DNA of 64,000 nucleotides from Cladopsammia gracilis (GCA_022457155.1 JAJGOT010000047.1:1980501-2044500); one strand, 5' to 3'; counted from the stretch's first letter, positions 11,300 to 23,150 are shown. Notes: generated by a model from the sequence alone, not told the origin. A program made the numbers and translations.

Positions 11300-11735
11300 A
11301 GAAGGACGTCGGACACATTATTGAGACTTGCATAACGTAATCGACACTGTAATTGTGTAATGTGTACGAATTGTAAAAAAGAAAATCTAAAATCCCCACT
11401 CAGGATTGAACCTGTGGCCTCAGCTAGGCTTAGGCTTATATAGCCTACCGTACCACTGTACCACCTAGCTTCTCGAGTTGCCTAGTCTTAAATTTAACTG
11501 TATAAATTGCTACCCCCAACCTCAACAGGCCCCAGTTGTTCAAAAGGTGGATAGCGTTATTCACCGGATAAATCACTATCCAGTGGATAACACAATTGGT
11601 TTTGCTAATGCCTATCCAGCGGATAGTGCTTTATCCGGTGGATAGCGCTATCCACCTTTTGAACAACCGGGGCCTGAAGGCTAACCAGTTACTCCGTTAT
11701 ATAAGTCTCAATAAGGTGTCCGACGTCCTTCTCGA
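11300..11735 (-). mobile_element. TIR element with tRNA-like core, interrupted by a MITE
   Basis: Reverse-oriented full copy of the family seen at 7548. AAGGACGTCGGACACATTAT is at the left and the complementary terminus CAATAAGGTGTCCGACGTCC at the right. The tRNA-like block is near 11400-11480 in reverse. A second element (11528-11675) is inserted near its 5' end. Copies at 22890-23150 lack that insert. Confidence 0.75.
11528..11675. mobile_element. Palindromic MITE nested in the preceding TIR element
   Basis: The termini GGCCCCAGTTGTTCAAAAGG and its complement near 11675 frame an internally repeated GGATAGCG/CGCTATCC hairpin. The uninterrupted relative at about 23098 reads CTCAACTGAAAGC where this copy has the insert, so the insertion point is visible. 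The target duplication is short or absent. Confidence 0.8.
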
Positions 11736-12295
11736 CGGTATGATTTGGGCTTGACCCTCTTTCTCTTCTCGCCTCTTCCCCAGCGCCCCCTTGGCTCCGT
11801 TACTTTCACTCGATTGGTGGATCGCCGATCACGTGATTTGCTTTCCGGCTGGACTTTCTAGAGAGGTACTGCTAGCAGTTTACCATTTTAGTTGAGCCTT
11901 GTCTGAACGAGTTTTATCCAACAGTTTTTTTTTTTTGGATAGCAGTTTGCGTAAAAAGGATCAATGAGTTTTAAATAGCTAGCAGTTAAACTGCACGAGA
12001 CAAGAAAATGAATAAATAAATTATAAATAGATAAGAAAAAGCGACAATACTTGTTATAATTATGTAATCAATGTGAAAACAAGTTAAGTCCTATTGTATA
12101 CCTTAACAATAACAACAACAAAATAGATAAACAGACATGATGCAATGCCTAGACATCATGATATAACAGTCAGACTTGTCTCTAAAATAGAACATATCAT
12201 TTTGTTACAATTAAATTTTCATTTTCAATTGTTACCAACGTGCCACAGACGGGCACAGTTTTCTTGAAGTGTTATTAGATTTAGTACCTGAATGA

Positions 12296-12545
12296 CCAGG
12301 CGTGCGTTTCTCAAAACTCCCGAACACTTTTCGGGTCCGTAAAGCTCTTTTATGTGCAGATTATTTACCAACAGAGATTCAATTTTCGTTCGTTTCGAAA
12401 GCTAAGCAATAAAATCTTAATTCGACGAGAATTGTTTTACTGGTTTTCGGGTTAAAAACTTCACCACCACTTGAAAGAAAATGAATTTCAAAAATCACTT
12501 TCGGGCCCGAAAAGTCTTCGGGAGTTTTGAAAACGCACACCTGGA
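12296..12545. mobile_element. Palindromic MITE (CCAGGCGTGCGTTT termini)
   Basis: The left end CCAGGCGTGCGTTTCTCAAA pairs with the right end (complement ending 12545), and CTCCCGAA...TTCGGGAG continues the arm. A partial relative begins at 60310 (GTGCGTTTCTCGAAACTCCC). Non-coding. Confidence 0.75.
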
Positions 12546-12704
12546 TCGGGCAACGATGAATAAATATCTGTAAGGATCCAAGAGCGAGTGAAATGATTTT
12601 CTCGCTCCCAGTCCTGATCTCAGTTTTCGCAAGCTAGCGCGCGAGACTTGAAAGATGAGTCGCTCACAAATCAGAAGATTCGGTGCATGTAAAAATACCT
12701 TTGG

Positions 12705-13072
12705 CTTGTCTTCTCTTCTCTTTTGTAATCTCTTCTCTTGTTCCTTCTCTTATCTTTTTAATCTCTTATCTTTTTAATCTCTTTCCTTCTGTTTTCTTCT
12801 TTTCTTCTCTTTTCTTCTTTTCTTCTCTTTTTTTTCTTTTCTTCTCTCTTTCTCTCTTTTCTTCTCTTCACTTCTCTTCTCTTCTTTCTTTTCCATTCTC
12901 TTTACTTCTCTCCTCCTAACTGCTCCTCAATTGTTTTCCATTCTTTTCACTTCTCTTTACTTGTCCGCCTTTTCGCTTCCCTTCGCTTCCCTTCTCTTCT
13001 CTTCTCTTCTCTTCTCTTCTCTTCTCTTCTCTTCTCTTCTCTTCCCTTCTCTTCTCTTCTCTTCTCTCTCTC
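12705..13072. repeat. Pyrimidine-rich microsatellite (CTTCT/TCTTT)
   Basis: An almost pure C/T run of about 370 bp, cleanest at 12990-13068 as repeated CTTCT. The hydrophobic ORFs across it (poly S/F/L) are composition artefacts. Confidence 0.9.
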
Positions 13073-13384
13073 ATTACTGTATAATTGGAATAATAATTTT
13101 TTTTATTATTTTATCCTAAATTGCTAATATAAAGTAAACTGTTAATATATTTAAAAAATGAAAATGCCTCCGGTCACGTTCCGGTCAAAGTAAAAAAAGT
13201 GCCATTGTGTATAGACTGTCACAAAGGTTGGTTTCACTATTAAGTCATTCAGTCATTATAATACTTTCTGTTCACAGTTTTCTCGCGGCATCTGAAGCGC
13301 AGCGGATAGCGTGTGTGTTGCGAAGAACGAGTCCTTGAATAAGGTCGACTGATTCGGTTTTCATTTTTTTTTATTATATTTGGT

Positions 13385-13570
13385 CGCAGCGACTAGTTAC
13401 ACGAGCAGAACACACGAGATGTTTGCGCGACTGGCGCTTGGATTTCGGCAAACACAAGTCACCGCGAATAGATTATTTTTGCCGAAAATTATTAGTTCAC
13501 ACTTAGGCGACTAGACGCGGCGAGCAGTCGACACGACTAGTCGCCTTGTGTGTGCCGACTTTAATTAAAC
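13385..13570. repeat. Inverted GACTAGTCGC-type repeat region
   Basis: GCGACTAGT-like words recur in both orientations (about 13388, 13510, 13540). The portion from about 13480 onward is also found at 63060-63125, as the start of the segmental duplication that carries the two membrane-protein genes. Confidence 0.55.
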
Positions 13571-13726
13571 GGCCTTCAACTGAAGTGGCTAAGGCACAAC
13601 AGAGTTACCGCCGATTTGAAATATCATTACTCAATAAAACGTTTTAGCAGTGTGGCGCTAAAAAAGTATCGACACTCTCTGGAAGTTCCATTTATTTTTT
13701 ATTGATTTCAAAATTCCTCGCTTGCT

Positions 13727-14254
13727 CTAATACCATCCCACGTCAATATGGGCGTTGTCAATTTTGCTGACCTCGTCCGGAATAAGCTCTTGTCGTGATT
13801 CTACGTCCACATGAGTGGCTTCCTTGACTCTTTTGGTCTGCTTCCACTGATACCAACAGCATGTGATAGCAAACGCCACGGCCATGAACACCAAACATCC
13901 CACGAAAATTGAAATCGCTACAAATTTCGGACTCCTGTGGTTGGCTGCAAACCATCTGTGAAAACCATTCCTTGAGTGGGGACCTTTTTTGCTTTGATCT
14001 CTTGAAGCTAAACGCAAACGTGACGGCCCCGGTACGTGAGCTTTCTTTCTGTGCGTATGCTCTTCAGAAGATCTTTTCAGCTTTGTGAGAGCTAGTGGAG
14101 TGTCTTTCTTTTGCATCGTCTCATCTTCAAAACTTCTTGATAAGGGTCCTACTTGCTCATGTTGAGTATTGTGAAAATGCGAAAGTGGTAAGCTTGCTGT
14201 CAGCTCGATTACAAAGAAAAGACTACATAAAACGAGAACGAATTTCTTTCCCAT
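13727..14254 (-). CDS. Single-pass type I membrane protein, paralog A
   Basis: The start was chosen at the internal ATG (14254), because from there a standard signal peptide begins (MGKKFVLVLCSLFFVIELTA). The 49 codons upstream are open but look non-coding. The protein is 175 aa: signal 1-22, a basic polar ectodomain with dibasic sites (KLKR, HRKK), one membrane span about 111-134 (FVAISIFVGCLVFMAVAFAI), a CC pair, then a ~40-residue tail ending DNAHIDVGWY. AATAAA-type signals lie about 25-40 bp past the stop. No domain family is recognised. It could be a small receptor-like or adhesion protein or a shed precursor. Paralog B at 63361 is very similar, and the conserved frame argues that this copy is a real gene. 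It is divergent from RRP36 (starts about 1 kb apart). Confidence 0.7.
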   Translation of the reverse strand: MGKKFVLVLCSLFFVIELTASLPLSHFHNTQHEQVGPLSRSFEDETMQKKDTPLALTKLKRSSEEHTHRKKAHVPGPSRLRLASRDQSKKGPHSRNGFHRWFAANHRSPKFVAISIFVGCLVFMAVAFAITCCWYQWKQTKRVKEATHVDVESRQELIPDEVSKIDNAHIDVGWY

Positions 14255-14434
14255 TGAGATGACAAGAGTTTCACTAGGACAGACTTCTGGTCTGCAATCA
14301 CTATGTAATACTCTCTTGTTTATGGTGTAATTTTGTCGTGAAACGTCACAGTTACATGGTTTTTCATTACACCAATTAGAGCCGCGCGCGCGCTTTTGCA
14401 TTAGTTTAGGCTAGTTTACGCCATTAGAGAGGAT

Positions 14435-14720
14435 TTTAATTGAGTGGCGAAAGTAATTTCGCGATTGTTTTGGTTTTACAATTTACAATGCTACGCTTTG
14501 TGATTGGGTATAAAAATCTCGTGCCGCTTTATCAACCAATCAGAAGTGAAAGCAACACCAATCGTGACTTATTCACACTCATTTTCCCGCGCTTGGTGCC
14601 GGCTGCTTGTGTGCTTCGTACTCTGATTGGTTCATTGGATTGTCTGCCTCCAGCTGTGTCTCTGTTTTGATTGGCCAGAGTAATTGCTTTGGTTTTTGTT
14701 TTACGACTGACTCAAGCGAA
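14435..14720. repeat. CCAAT-rich dispersed element, copy 1
   Basis: This copy carries repeated ATTGG/CCAAT words and CCAATCGTGACTT and TTCCCGCGCTTG landmarks. Related copies lie at 41640-41830, 44338-44603, 48597-48847 and 61310-61470 in both orientations. Best-preserved ends are inverted repeats around TTGAGTCGAAAGTAATTT. It is non-autonomous. It sits between paralog A and RRP36, so its CCAAT words may contribute to promoter activity, which is inference. Confidence 0.65.
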
Positions 14721-15179
14721 AAAAGTCAAAAGAGAAGGGGACACATACTCTCTTACCCAGACAGTCTCTTTGGGAGCAAAAATCTGGGTACGAGGCCAAG
14801 GTAACTCGGCAGGAAGGCATACTGGGCAGTTAGCTCAAATCAAACGAGGAGAAGAGGCTAAAACGTCTAGCATATGACCATGACCACAAAAGCATGCAAA
14901 GTTAACCGGGCACAGATTTTTAACCTCTTAAGGCATGCCAAACCTCCTTGAGTTTCACGGGCAAGTTCATCCAGGATTCTTTTTATAGTCAAATTATTGG
15001 TCGGAATCGTCACTAACAGAGCATTTAGATCCATGAAGCGTTTACATTACGCGGTAGTCGGATTTCTAGTTTACGTTTTTTGGCCGCGGAGAAGCCCTGG
15101 GGTTGAGTTTGCTGGTCAGTTGAAAAGAACTGGGGCGAAATCAGCCATCTCCAGTTCCCACAAAATCTACGCGTCCAAC

Positions 15180-15194
15180 ATGGCGAACAGTTGA
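15180..15194 (+). promoter_or_regulatory. Short upstream ORF before RRP36
   Basis: ATGGCGAACAGTTGA encodes four residues and ends 56 bp before the RRP36 start. If it lies in the 5' leader it could modestly lower translation. The transcription start is not known. Confidence 0.35.
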
Positions 15195-15250
15195 ACAAGA
15201 TTTCTTGTTTACGTTTCTATTTGTAATTACAAAGAAAATACCGAAGAAAC

Positions 15251-18200
15251 ATGAATAAAAATTATATTCTAGAGTCAAGCTCACACTCTTCTGAAGACGA
15301 AGCAAGCTCAGATGGATCTGATGAAGAGAAAGACGAAGTTGTAAGTCGTTTTGTTTGCAAACACGTGCCACATTTAACTGAAACAAATGCCTCCACTGTA
15401 AAATGTCTCGCTTTGTGTTTATGAGCTTAATTTGTGTATAACTTCATTAAGCAACCTGTTAATTTAAGCGTCCTTTTATTTTTGTTTCGATAGGTGCACC
15501 TGAAAGAAGGTCAGTATTCACAAAGGAGTATGAATTTAAATGTTTAATATTTACTATTTTACACCTGATAGATTGAAAACAAAATTGAGCTAAGCTTGAT
15601 GCATATGACTATGTGAACCACTTACATTCAGTAAGAGCGTTGAATAATTTCTAGACTTTATTCTTTGGACATCACATGGTTAAGCGTACACATAGTTATA
15701 AGATTACCAAAGGTACATGCATGTTACAAAAATTCCTATACATGTATCTTGTCTGGCTTTACAACTGTATTTGCTACAGTATATGTGTACTCATGTCAGG
15801 GGATTAAGGCCCTGTCCACGCTAATGCGTTTTTGAAAGCCTCCGTTTTTGGTTCCCCGAAAACGGATAAAAAGATCTGTGTCCACACTAAGGTTTTCACA
15901 TTGTTTTTGACCATCCACACTAGGGGCTGAAAAACGGTGATCCAAAGATGCGCTTTCATTGCCAGGCTCTGCTCAGACATTTTTCTGTTCAATATGCATG
16001 CTCCAATAATGTCAGCGATGAGTTGTGACGTAAGTGTTTTTGAAAAGCTCCATTTTTGCCGTCCACACTAAAACGATAGACCTGCGTTTTCAAAAGTCTC
16101 CACTCTGAAAAGCGTTTTCGAAAACCCTCCATTTTCATAGATAAACATCTCTGTTTTTTGTCGTTTTAGTGTGGACGATCGGTGAAAACAGATAAAAAGG
16201 TATGTGCATTAGTGTGGACAGGGCCTAAAACTACATGTAACTCCGAAAAGGAATTAGTGATGGTAAAATCAATTGCCATTGACATTATTCAGTTGGAGTC
16301 AGCTTTACATTGTGTGGATGTTTAGGTTAAATCTTTTCCTGTTGTCCTATTCCTTGCTCATGAACACCATGCATGTTATAGCATTTTGCTGTTGCCTGGT
16401 ACTGCGGAACTTGATCAACTTCACATCCTTTTTGTTTTAACCTATCATATTTTGTTTTATTTTAGAATTATCAGAGATTCCTTTTTGCGAACTTGAGGAG
16501 TTGAAACACAAAGTTGGCTCTAAAAGGTTAACACTTGGTATTACTTTTAAAGCCTCTGTAAACTCTGTAAACATTGTTGGTCAAGTAATCAAAATTTGAA
16601 GCATAATCCTGTTTTTAACAATAATACAATTCAATTACAGTGTAATAAATTATCGCGTTCGAAGAACGCCACCCTAATTTCGTGTTGGAGACAAATTTGA
16701 GATTTTTTGGTAGATGGTCTTCCAAATGGCCGCCCCTATTGTTTTTGTTCAGGGGCTCATTTCCGCTGGAAATTCCTTCGAACGTGTCTCCATGATCTGT
16801 GATTACTGCTAGTTGTTATAAGTTATAGTTACTGTATTGTTAGACTGAGTGGAGTACGATTCAGGGAGTAATCAAGCAAGTAATTTCAAATTATTTTAAA
16901 ATTATGAGCCTGATTACCCCTGAATTGTTTGACAAGAAGTTCATTTGCTAATTAACTGGACACCCACATGGCCACGTGCCAATTACGTAAAAAATGGTAG
17001 ATGGATGACCAATCACAATCGAGAGTTTTGTTATTGATATACAGTGTATATTATGACTCACAAGAATTCCAAAATAGCATGGAATAATCATCTTGTCATT
17101 TTTTCTAACCTATTTGGCTCTATTTGCATCAACAAGAAATATCATACAGTGTGTAGGATTGATTTGTGTAGTTTTACATTTTTCAAGGTATAACAAAGCA
17201 ATTCATGGCCTCTTTGAAAAGGAAGGAGTCAAATCAGAGTCTCAAAAGAGAGAAAACAAGAATAGGTAAGATTTATACAACCTTGTGTGTTTAAAAATAA
17301 ATTTTATGATTGACAAAGGTGCAGAGACCACTGCTTAAGTGATCTGGTCTGTGCTCGGTATTTTTCCTTTAGCTGTGTCACTGCACTCAACAGGGACACT
17401 TTTGTTTAAAAACAAAATTTTAGGTGATGACAGCCAAACACGACAGCCGTTACACTTCACAGCTGTGTTTGTTACCCTCCCAAACTGGAGATTTTAGTAT
17501 CATCACCTTAACAACTGTTGACCGGTCAACATTCATTGTTAATGTTAGGCTAGGTTCTACAGCAATGGTGTTCAACGTTTACAAAACAGGTATCGTTGGA
17601 AGTGCCAAGTCCAAATTATTTGAGTTATGACTATATTTTCCTTATTCCTGAAGTGCTGGAAAAGGTCTGCAGATTGAAATCTCACTGTCAGCTAGGGAAG
17701 TTTCACCTTCGATCTACATGTACGTCTACACTTGAGTAAAGTTTTCAAGTGACTGTGATCGAGTTTTGGCTTCCTTTCATTGGCCATTCCCTTATCTATA
17801 CAAATCGTTATATATTGTCACTAAGTGATCTGTTCTTGAGCCTGGGTGCCCTGTGATTAAATTCAACCAAATCATCACACACAATCTTATAGTATTACAT
17901 GAACCCTCAAATAATCAGTGTGTATGTCCAGGGTTCTCAATAACTTTTTAATCAGCTGTTCTATTTCAATTTCTGTAACAATGTGGCACATGGCCAAAAG
18001 GTCTTATTAAACTTTGTATTGAAACACCTTGATTCACAGCTGTAACACTTACTAGTGATACCCCTCACGGGTGTTATGGGTTCAACTGAGGACACTGATG
18101 TCCAACTGTCTTTCTAGGCCCAGGGAAATGTCATCAAAGAAGCGAGTTCCTCGATTAAGACAGGTCATCCCAGTTAAAAAACGAGTGAGTTAACTGTTGT

Positions 18201-20279
18201 TTCTTTATTTCTTAGATTTTCTGTAATAAAAGTGATCAACATCTTATTTCACCTCACAAAATCAGAACAGCATCAAATAATTATTTATTGAAAATTTAAG
18301 GTGGCTCTGAACCCCTCCCCAAGAATATTTTTAAACTTTGCAAAACGTTGTGTCTTAACACGCTTATTACAACTCAATAATAAAAAAAGGGGGTCACCTA
18401 GCTTGTTTTTTAGTTATAAGCACTTAACCTAAAATTAAGGGTTCTTTAACAGGTTATAATGTCACTATGGTAACCTGTTACATCATGATGATGACCATGG
18501 CTTCTTCACCAATGACTGGGCATTTGTTTTATACCATTATTGTAGCATTAAATGATAAAATATTGTTGCATTTATCTATCTAAGTGTAAGTGCTGGAAAT
18601 TACTAGAAACTGTCATGATTTTGTTTATTCTTGATCTGTAGATGACCAGGGATCCAAGATTTGATGAACTTTCAGGGGCGTTTAACCAGGAGAAGTTTGA
18701 TAAGGCATATTCATTTCTAAGTGACATAAAGGCAAATGAAAAGAAGGTGAGTGTGATAAGACACACATGTACATGTACTTATTTCAGTTGGTAGGGCATG
18801 GCACCGTTAACATGGAGGTCATGGGTTCAAATCCCATTGAAGCCCAGCATTTTTTCAGGCTTCTTTCCAATTGCTTAAATTGGAAACACAACTGTGAGGA
18901 TCATTTCTTCCTTTACATTCTCTATCTGCAGTTCATACATTAATGATCTAACTGAAGTTAACCTCCTCTTTGAACTCTCTTAAGGTAAAAGTGAGGCCTG
19001 GTACAATTAGCATTATTACATTTGTTTGTCTAGTATATCACAGTATACTCACTTACACTCCCATAAGGCAGACACCTCTCTAAGGCAGATAGGTTCACCT
19101 GAACCTGGCTGAATTTCACTGTTTTCCTGCAACTAAACTCTCTCTAAGGTGGACACCTACAAGGCGGCCAGCAGACACTTGTTAAGCCAAACAGTGGTTA
19201 AAAAGTGAGCTTGCTCGCAGGCTGTTTATATTGATTTATTGTTAATCTGTTTAATGTTTAATGTTTTTAATGTTTACTCAAAGTGTACACCTGCAGTTAG
19301 TATGTGATGTTTTGAATGTTTCTTTCAGCAACTGCAAAAAGAGTTACAGAAAACCAAACAACCAGAAAGAAAGGAACAGTTAGACTCCCTACTGAAAAGA
19401 ATGGTGAGTATACCTAACTGCAACTTGGGAATATTAATTATTTTGGCTCAGAAACTGAATATATGTTGTAGGTTGAAATTATTTTAGGTTAAAATTATTT
19501 CAAACTAGGTTTATAATTTTTATTTTCCTTTGTCTGAGATTATGCTAATGAATCTGGGACAAAAGAAACAAATTAACCTTTAGTTTGAAATAATTTTTAA
19601 CCTTAAATAATTTTAATCTACAGCATATATATACATTATAGTTGAAGTAACTAAACAAATATCAAGCAACGAGATGTCGGGCCATTTTACAATTTATAGA
19701 TTGAGTCGAAGATAGTTGTTTACGGCGGTGCATATAGCAATTTGCAGAGACTGGAGGTAAAAAGTTCAGTTAAAAAACGTGTTGGTACTGTAGAGCTGCA
19801 ACTTTAATCCTCCACCGTAAGTATTGTCATTTGTTGTCATTTTCAGGAGCAACAAGAGGCAGCTAAAAAAGCTACAGATGCGAAGAGGGAAGTAGAGAAA
19901 AAGAGGAAAAAGGCTGAACTAGAACTAGTGAAGCAAGGAAAAAGACCGTTCTACCTGAAGAAATGTGAGTATGAGCTGTGGCTGGTTTTTTATTAGTGAG
20001 CCCATATTGTTTTGTGATTGCTTCCAAAGCTCGTTGTATTGTTGGCAATATATGTAAACGGAACACGTTATGAAAACACGTTATGCCACTTTTGTAATAA
20101 CGTTGAGTGATTTATGTTTGCTTCTTTTAATAGCTGAGAAAAAGAAGTTAGAACTGGCAGAGAAATTCAAGAAGTTGAAGTCTTCAGGAAAGCTGGAACA
20201 ATATCTAAAAAAGAAAGGAAAGAAAGTTGCGGGTAAAGAGAGAAAGAAAATGCCTCAAAGAAGAGTCATGGAGACGTAA
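15251..20279 (+). CDS. RRP36: RRP36, rRNA-processing protein, nine exons
   Basis: Exons: 15251-15340, 15494-15509 (16-bp microexon), 16466-16526, 17188-17265, 18118-18184, 18642-18746, 19329-19403, 19847-19964, 20134-20279. All introns are GT-AG and the phases agree, giving 251 aa, close to the human protein. RRP36 is a nucleolar factor for early pre-rRNA cleavages that make the 18S rRNA of the small subunit. Visible family features are an acidic serine-rich N-terminus (residues 9-29), KKRVPRLRQVIPVKKR (about 88-104), the signature RDPRFDELSG (107-116), a long charged helix with MEQQEAAKK, then GKRPFYLKKSEKKKLELAEK and a lysine-rich tail ending RRVMET. Introns contain a 420-bp TIR element, a SINE and foldbacks. 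Expression is expected to be constitutive. Confidence 0.95.
15806..16228. mobile_element. TIR element in RRP36 intron 2
   Basis: The ends GGCCCTGTCCACGCTAATGC and GCATTAGTGTGGACAGGGCC are inverted repeats. CCACACTA/TAGTGTGG and GTTTTC words recur inside. About 420 bp, non-coding. The target duplication is unclear, so I give no superfamily. Confidence 0.8.
16640..16812. mobile_element. MITE in RRP36 intron 3, copy 1
   Basis: The termini CGCGTTCGAAGAA and TTCCTTCGAACG are inverted. The core includes CCAAATGGCCGCCCCTATTG. The same element recurs at 47215-47395 with about 85% identity by eye. Confidence 0.8.
18780..18935 (+). mobile_element. tRNA-derived SINE in RRP36 intron 6
   Basis: A tRNA-like head carries TCAGTTGGTAGGGCATGGCA (A-box region) and GGTCATGGGTTCAAATCCC (B-box region). 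It is followed by a tail (TTTTTTCAGGCTTC...CTGTGAGGATCA) shared with the SINEs at 51945-52075 and 54022-54165. It does not fold as an intact tRNA with acceptor stem, so it is not a tRNA gene. Confidence 0.75.
19467..19624. repeat. Foldback MITE in RRP36 intron 7
   Basis: GTAGGTTGAAATTATTTTAG on the left and its near-complement ending 19622 form about 45-bp arms rich in AAATTATTT. Non-coding. Confidence 0.8.
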
Positions 20280-20426
20280 CAAGAAAACTATGAACCCACG
20301 AGGAGGCGATATGTACGTCTCGGGACGCCTCACAGCGTTGGCTGAGGAAATAACAGAACAAACAACAGAACAATGGACCCTAGCTCTGAAAACAATACAT
20401 CTGCGTGTTATCCAGGTCCAATGAAA

Positions 20427-20690
20427 TAGACCATTTTACAGTTTTAATATCTTCTTAGTGTCCTGGCCTTTGAGTGGAAGCGAGGCTGAAGTTGACCTTG
20501 TTATGATACAGACCTTGGAGCTTTTCAGATGCAAATTTAGCTAGTTAGCATGAGAAAAGCATTATTAACAAATGAAAGGCAGAAAGGTTTGTATCAAAGC
20601 AAGGTCACCTCCAGCCTCGCTTCCACTCAAAGGCAAGGTCACCAAGCACACAACAGTAAAATGGACTGTTAGAGGTTCTGAAGAGGTGCA
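20427..20690. mobile_element. Foldback element just 3' of RRP36
   Basis: ACCATTTTACAGT...CCTTTGAGTGGAAGCGAGGC on the left matches the complement at about 20610-20675. The element begins about 150 bp past the RRP36 stop and probably lies in or next to the 3' UTR. No poly(A) signal was seen before it. Confidence 0.75.
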
Positions 20691-20885
20691 TAGTATCTGA
20701 CCAATTTGGGAATTGCTTGGTGTTGTGGATGTTGTCGTTACCAAATGACGGAAAACAAAAGATATAAAAGACACTGAACAATGCCCACACCACAACAAAA
20801 CAGCGTAACCAACAGCAGTTTCCACAACACCTAGAAATACCCCAAACTTCAGACGATAGTACATAAAATCGCACTCATGCGTGGA
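20660..20885 (-). repeat. Dispersed repeat, inverse of 22045-22260
   Basis: Words such as TTGGTGTTG, TGTTGTGGTGTGGGCATTGT and CAGTGTCTT on the minus strand recur on the plus strand at 22060-22260. The ORFs in both copies reflect the shared repeat. No domain was recognised. Confidence 0.55.
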
Positions 20886-20889
20886 TTAC

Positions 20890-22040
20890 TTCGGAGTTTC
20901 TCTTAATTTTGGTTTTCGACGTTCACAAGAAAACAAAACACCGATACTGCTAGAAAAATACCTTAATCGCCTAAGTGCTTAGAACGCCCTAATTCTCTTG
21001 ACAACGTTGTAATGCCATTGTAAACTTGCCTAGTGGAACCACGCATTACGAATTTATGTTTGCCGAAAAAAATTAAAGACAAAAAAAGAATGAAAATGAG
21101 CGAAAAATACCCAAAGTGGAATCAACAGACATAGATCCTATTGATCCTGTGGGCTGTTATGCCTCAGTGGAACAGGAGGGTCTCATTGGGGTCAAAGAGA
21201 CGACAATTAAAGGGATTTTGATCTTACTGTCACTCGTCGACGACAAGTGAATCATTAAGAGTCAAATTGACAAACGAGAGTAATTTTTCCCGTCAACCGA
21301 CAACGTTGAACCTGAATGTGTCTAACTGTCAATAATCCGACTGAACGAGATTTAACCGTCACCGTTATATCACTAGTTTCCTTGATTATTTCTCTTTAAA
21401 ATATGAGGAGATTGGTCCCATGCTCGTCTCACAACCTTAAGGGCCAAGGTTTTTCTATGGGGTTATTAATCCCTTAGCCACTAAGTCCCGCTATTTTAAG
21501 GGGTCCATTGTTCTCTGCGATCGCTACGATCGCTGGGAAGTGGTTTCTATTTGTTCAGCGATCGAAGTGATTATATGCAAACCATACTTAGAGAGAATTT
21601 TTCACTTCTGTTCGCTGCCGTTACATCTCGCCAGGGGCCGTGCAGTGGAGCAATTCCGCTGTACCCTAAACCAAACCTTGTGGGAATCCTATGGGGTCAA
21701 GAAAGGTAGCTTCTACTATAACTGACTAGATACATCTCGAAATTGTATTTAAGCTATATATGATGGCCATTGACTGGAAAATAAACAGAACACAGAAGTT
21801 CAAGCACTAAGAGAGTCCCTCACAAATGACTCAGGAACCACCTTAATGTTGCTTCACCTAACCCAAGCAGCTGCATTTAGCATTAGCCCTGGCCTGACTT
21901 CCCAAGATTTCCAGGACCTCGGCTACTTCACCATGTGAACGAGCCAGAACCGCACGAGAAGCGCGAGTGGCTCGAGACTAGTGGAAAGCGCAAGGCACCA
22001 TGGGAAGGGGGATAACTGAAGCCTCGCCTTCTTTTTCCTT
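20890..22040. other. Intergenic stretch without recognised gene
   Basis: No exon pair or protein motif was seen. Short GCGATCG words cluster at 21515-21560. Otherwise nothing can be supported. Confidence 0.45.
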
Positions 22041-22044
22041 CTCA

Positions 22045-22265
22045 CCTTTCCGCTCTATACTTTGCATCGTGAAAGAAACTTCTGGGTGTTTCTTGGTGTT
22101 GCGGAAGCCATTGTTGGTTAGCTTTTGTGTTGTGGTGTGGGTATTGTTCAGTGTCTTGAATCTTTTGTTTTACGTCATTTGGTGTTCACACCATCCGCAA
22201 CACCAAGAAACTACCAAACTTCTGGCGGGTACGATGGAGATTTATTCACTTCCTGCTGAACGGGT
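22045..22265 (+). repeat. Dispersed repeat, second copy
   Basis: Counterpart of 20660-20885 in opposite orientation. An ORF with hydrophobic stretches runs through it but is not conserved in frame with the other copy. Confidence 0.5.
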
Positions 22266-22712
22266 TTGAACTGAAGGAGGCTTATTCTATCATTATTTTA
22301 CATCATTTATTTTATTAGTAAAATTAATTTTTTTATTTATAAGAATTCCATAACATTTAAAATAAAACACAAGCCCATAAACTTCGACGCGAACATCTTT
22401 CCGATATAAAAATCTTCTTCAAAACCTAAGTTAAATATATAGGATTAGCCTTCAACTTCAGCTAAAACGTGTAATTCATAAATAGTTAATAGTCCTCCGC
22501 AAGTCATAGTTGAGATTTCCTTCAACGAGCAATGACATGACAAGTGTGGTCTCCAGATCCACCAAAATATTCATTGGATATTTAGTTGTTTGCTTTTAAA
22601 AAACAATAAGGAAAACAATATTTAAAAAAGTGTGCCCTTGAGTTTAATCTGCATTGTTTTAATTTATTATAGCGAAAGGCTGGTTTTCACTAACGTCATA
22701 ATCATAAACATC

Positions 22713-22797
22713 AACCTCGTTCCCAGGGTCTCTCATCTTCCCGCCCCCTGGAGCGAGAAGGGGGCGGGAAGATGAGAGACCCTGGGAACAAGGTTAA
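22713..22797. repeat. Tight palindrome
   Basis: CCTCGTTCCCAGGGTCTCTC and CATCTTCCCGCCCCCT form about 36-bp arms with a loop of about 10 bp. Nearly perfect, so either recent or maintained. Non-coding. Confidence 0.85.
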
Positions 22798-22889
22798 CAT
22801 AAGAATTTACGTCAAGTGAAAATGCATACTGACATAAGCATAACAATGGCCCCCGGTTTACTCCTGGGTGACATTTTACCACGGGCGTA

Positions 22890-23150
22890 GATTGAGGGTC
22901 GCACACCTTATTGAGACTTATATAACGTAATGTCGACACAAATTTTTAAGTGTAAAAAAGAAAATCTAAAATCACCACTCAGGATTGAACCTGTGACCTC
23001 AGCTAGGCTTAGGCTTAAAAGCCTACCGTACCACTGTACCACCTAGCTTCTCGAGTTGTTTAGTCCTAAATTTAACTACGTCAACTACTACCCCCAACCT
23101 CAACTGAAAGCTAACCAGGTACTCCGTTATATAAGTCTCAATAAGGTGTC
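22890..23150 (-). mobile_element. TIR element with tRNA-like core, third full copy
   Basis: Reverse-oriented. ACACCTTATTGAGACTTATA is at one end and CAATAAGGTGTCC at the other, with CTGTGACCTCAGCTAGGCTT in the reversed tRNA-like block. This copy lacks the MITE found in 11300-11735, so it documents the empty site. Confidence 0.75.

Noticed and set aside
12683..13119. Hydrophobic ORFs of 62-78 aa
   Set aside because: Translation of a pyrimidine microsatellite.
14255..14401. 49-codon N-terminal extension of paralog A
   Set aside because: The extension is absent from paralog B, and a signal peptide starts exactly at the internal ATG.
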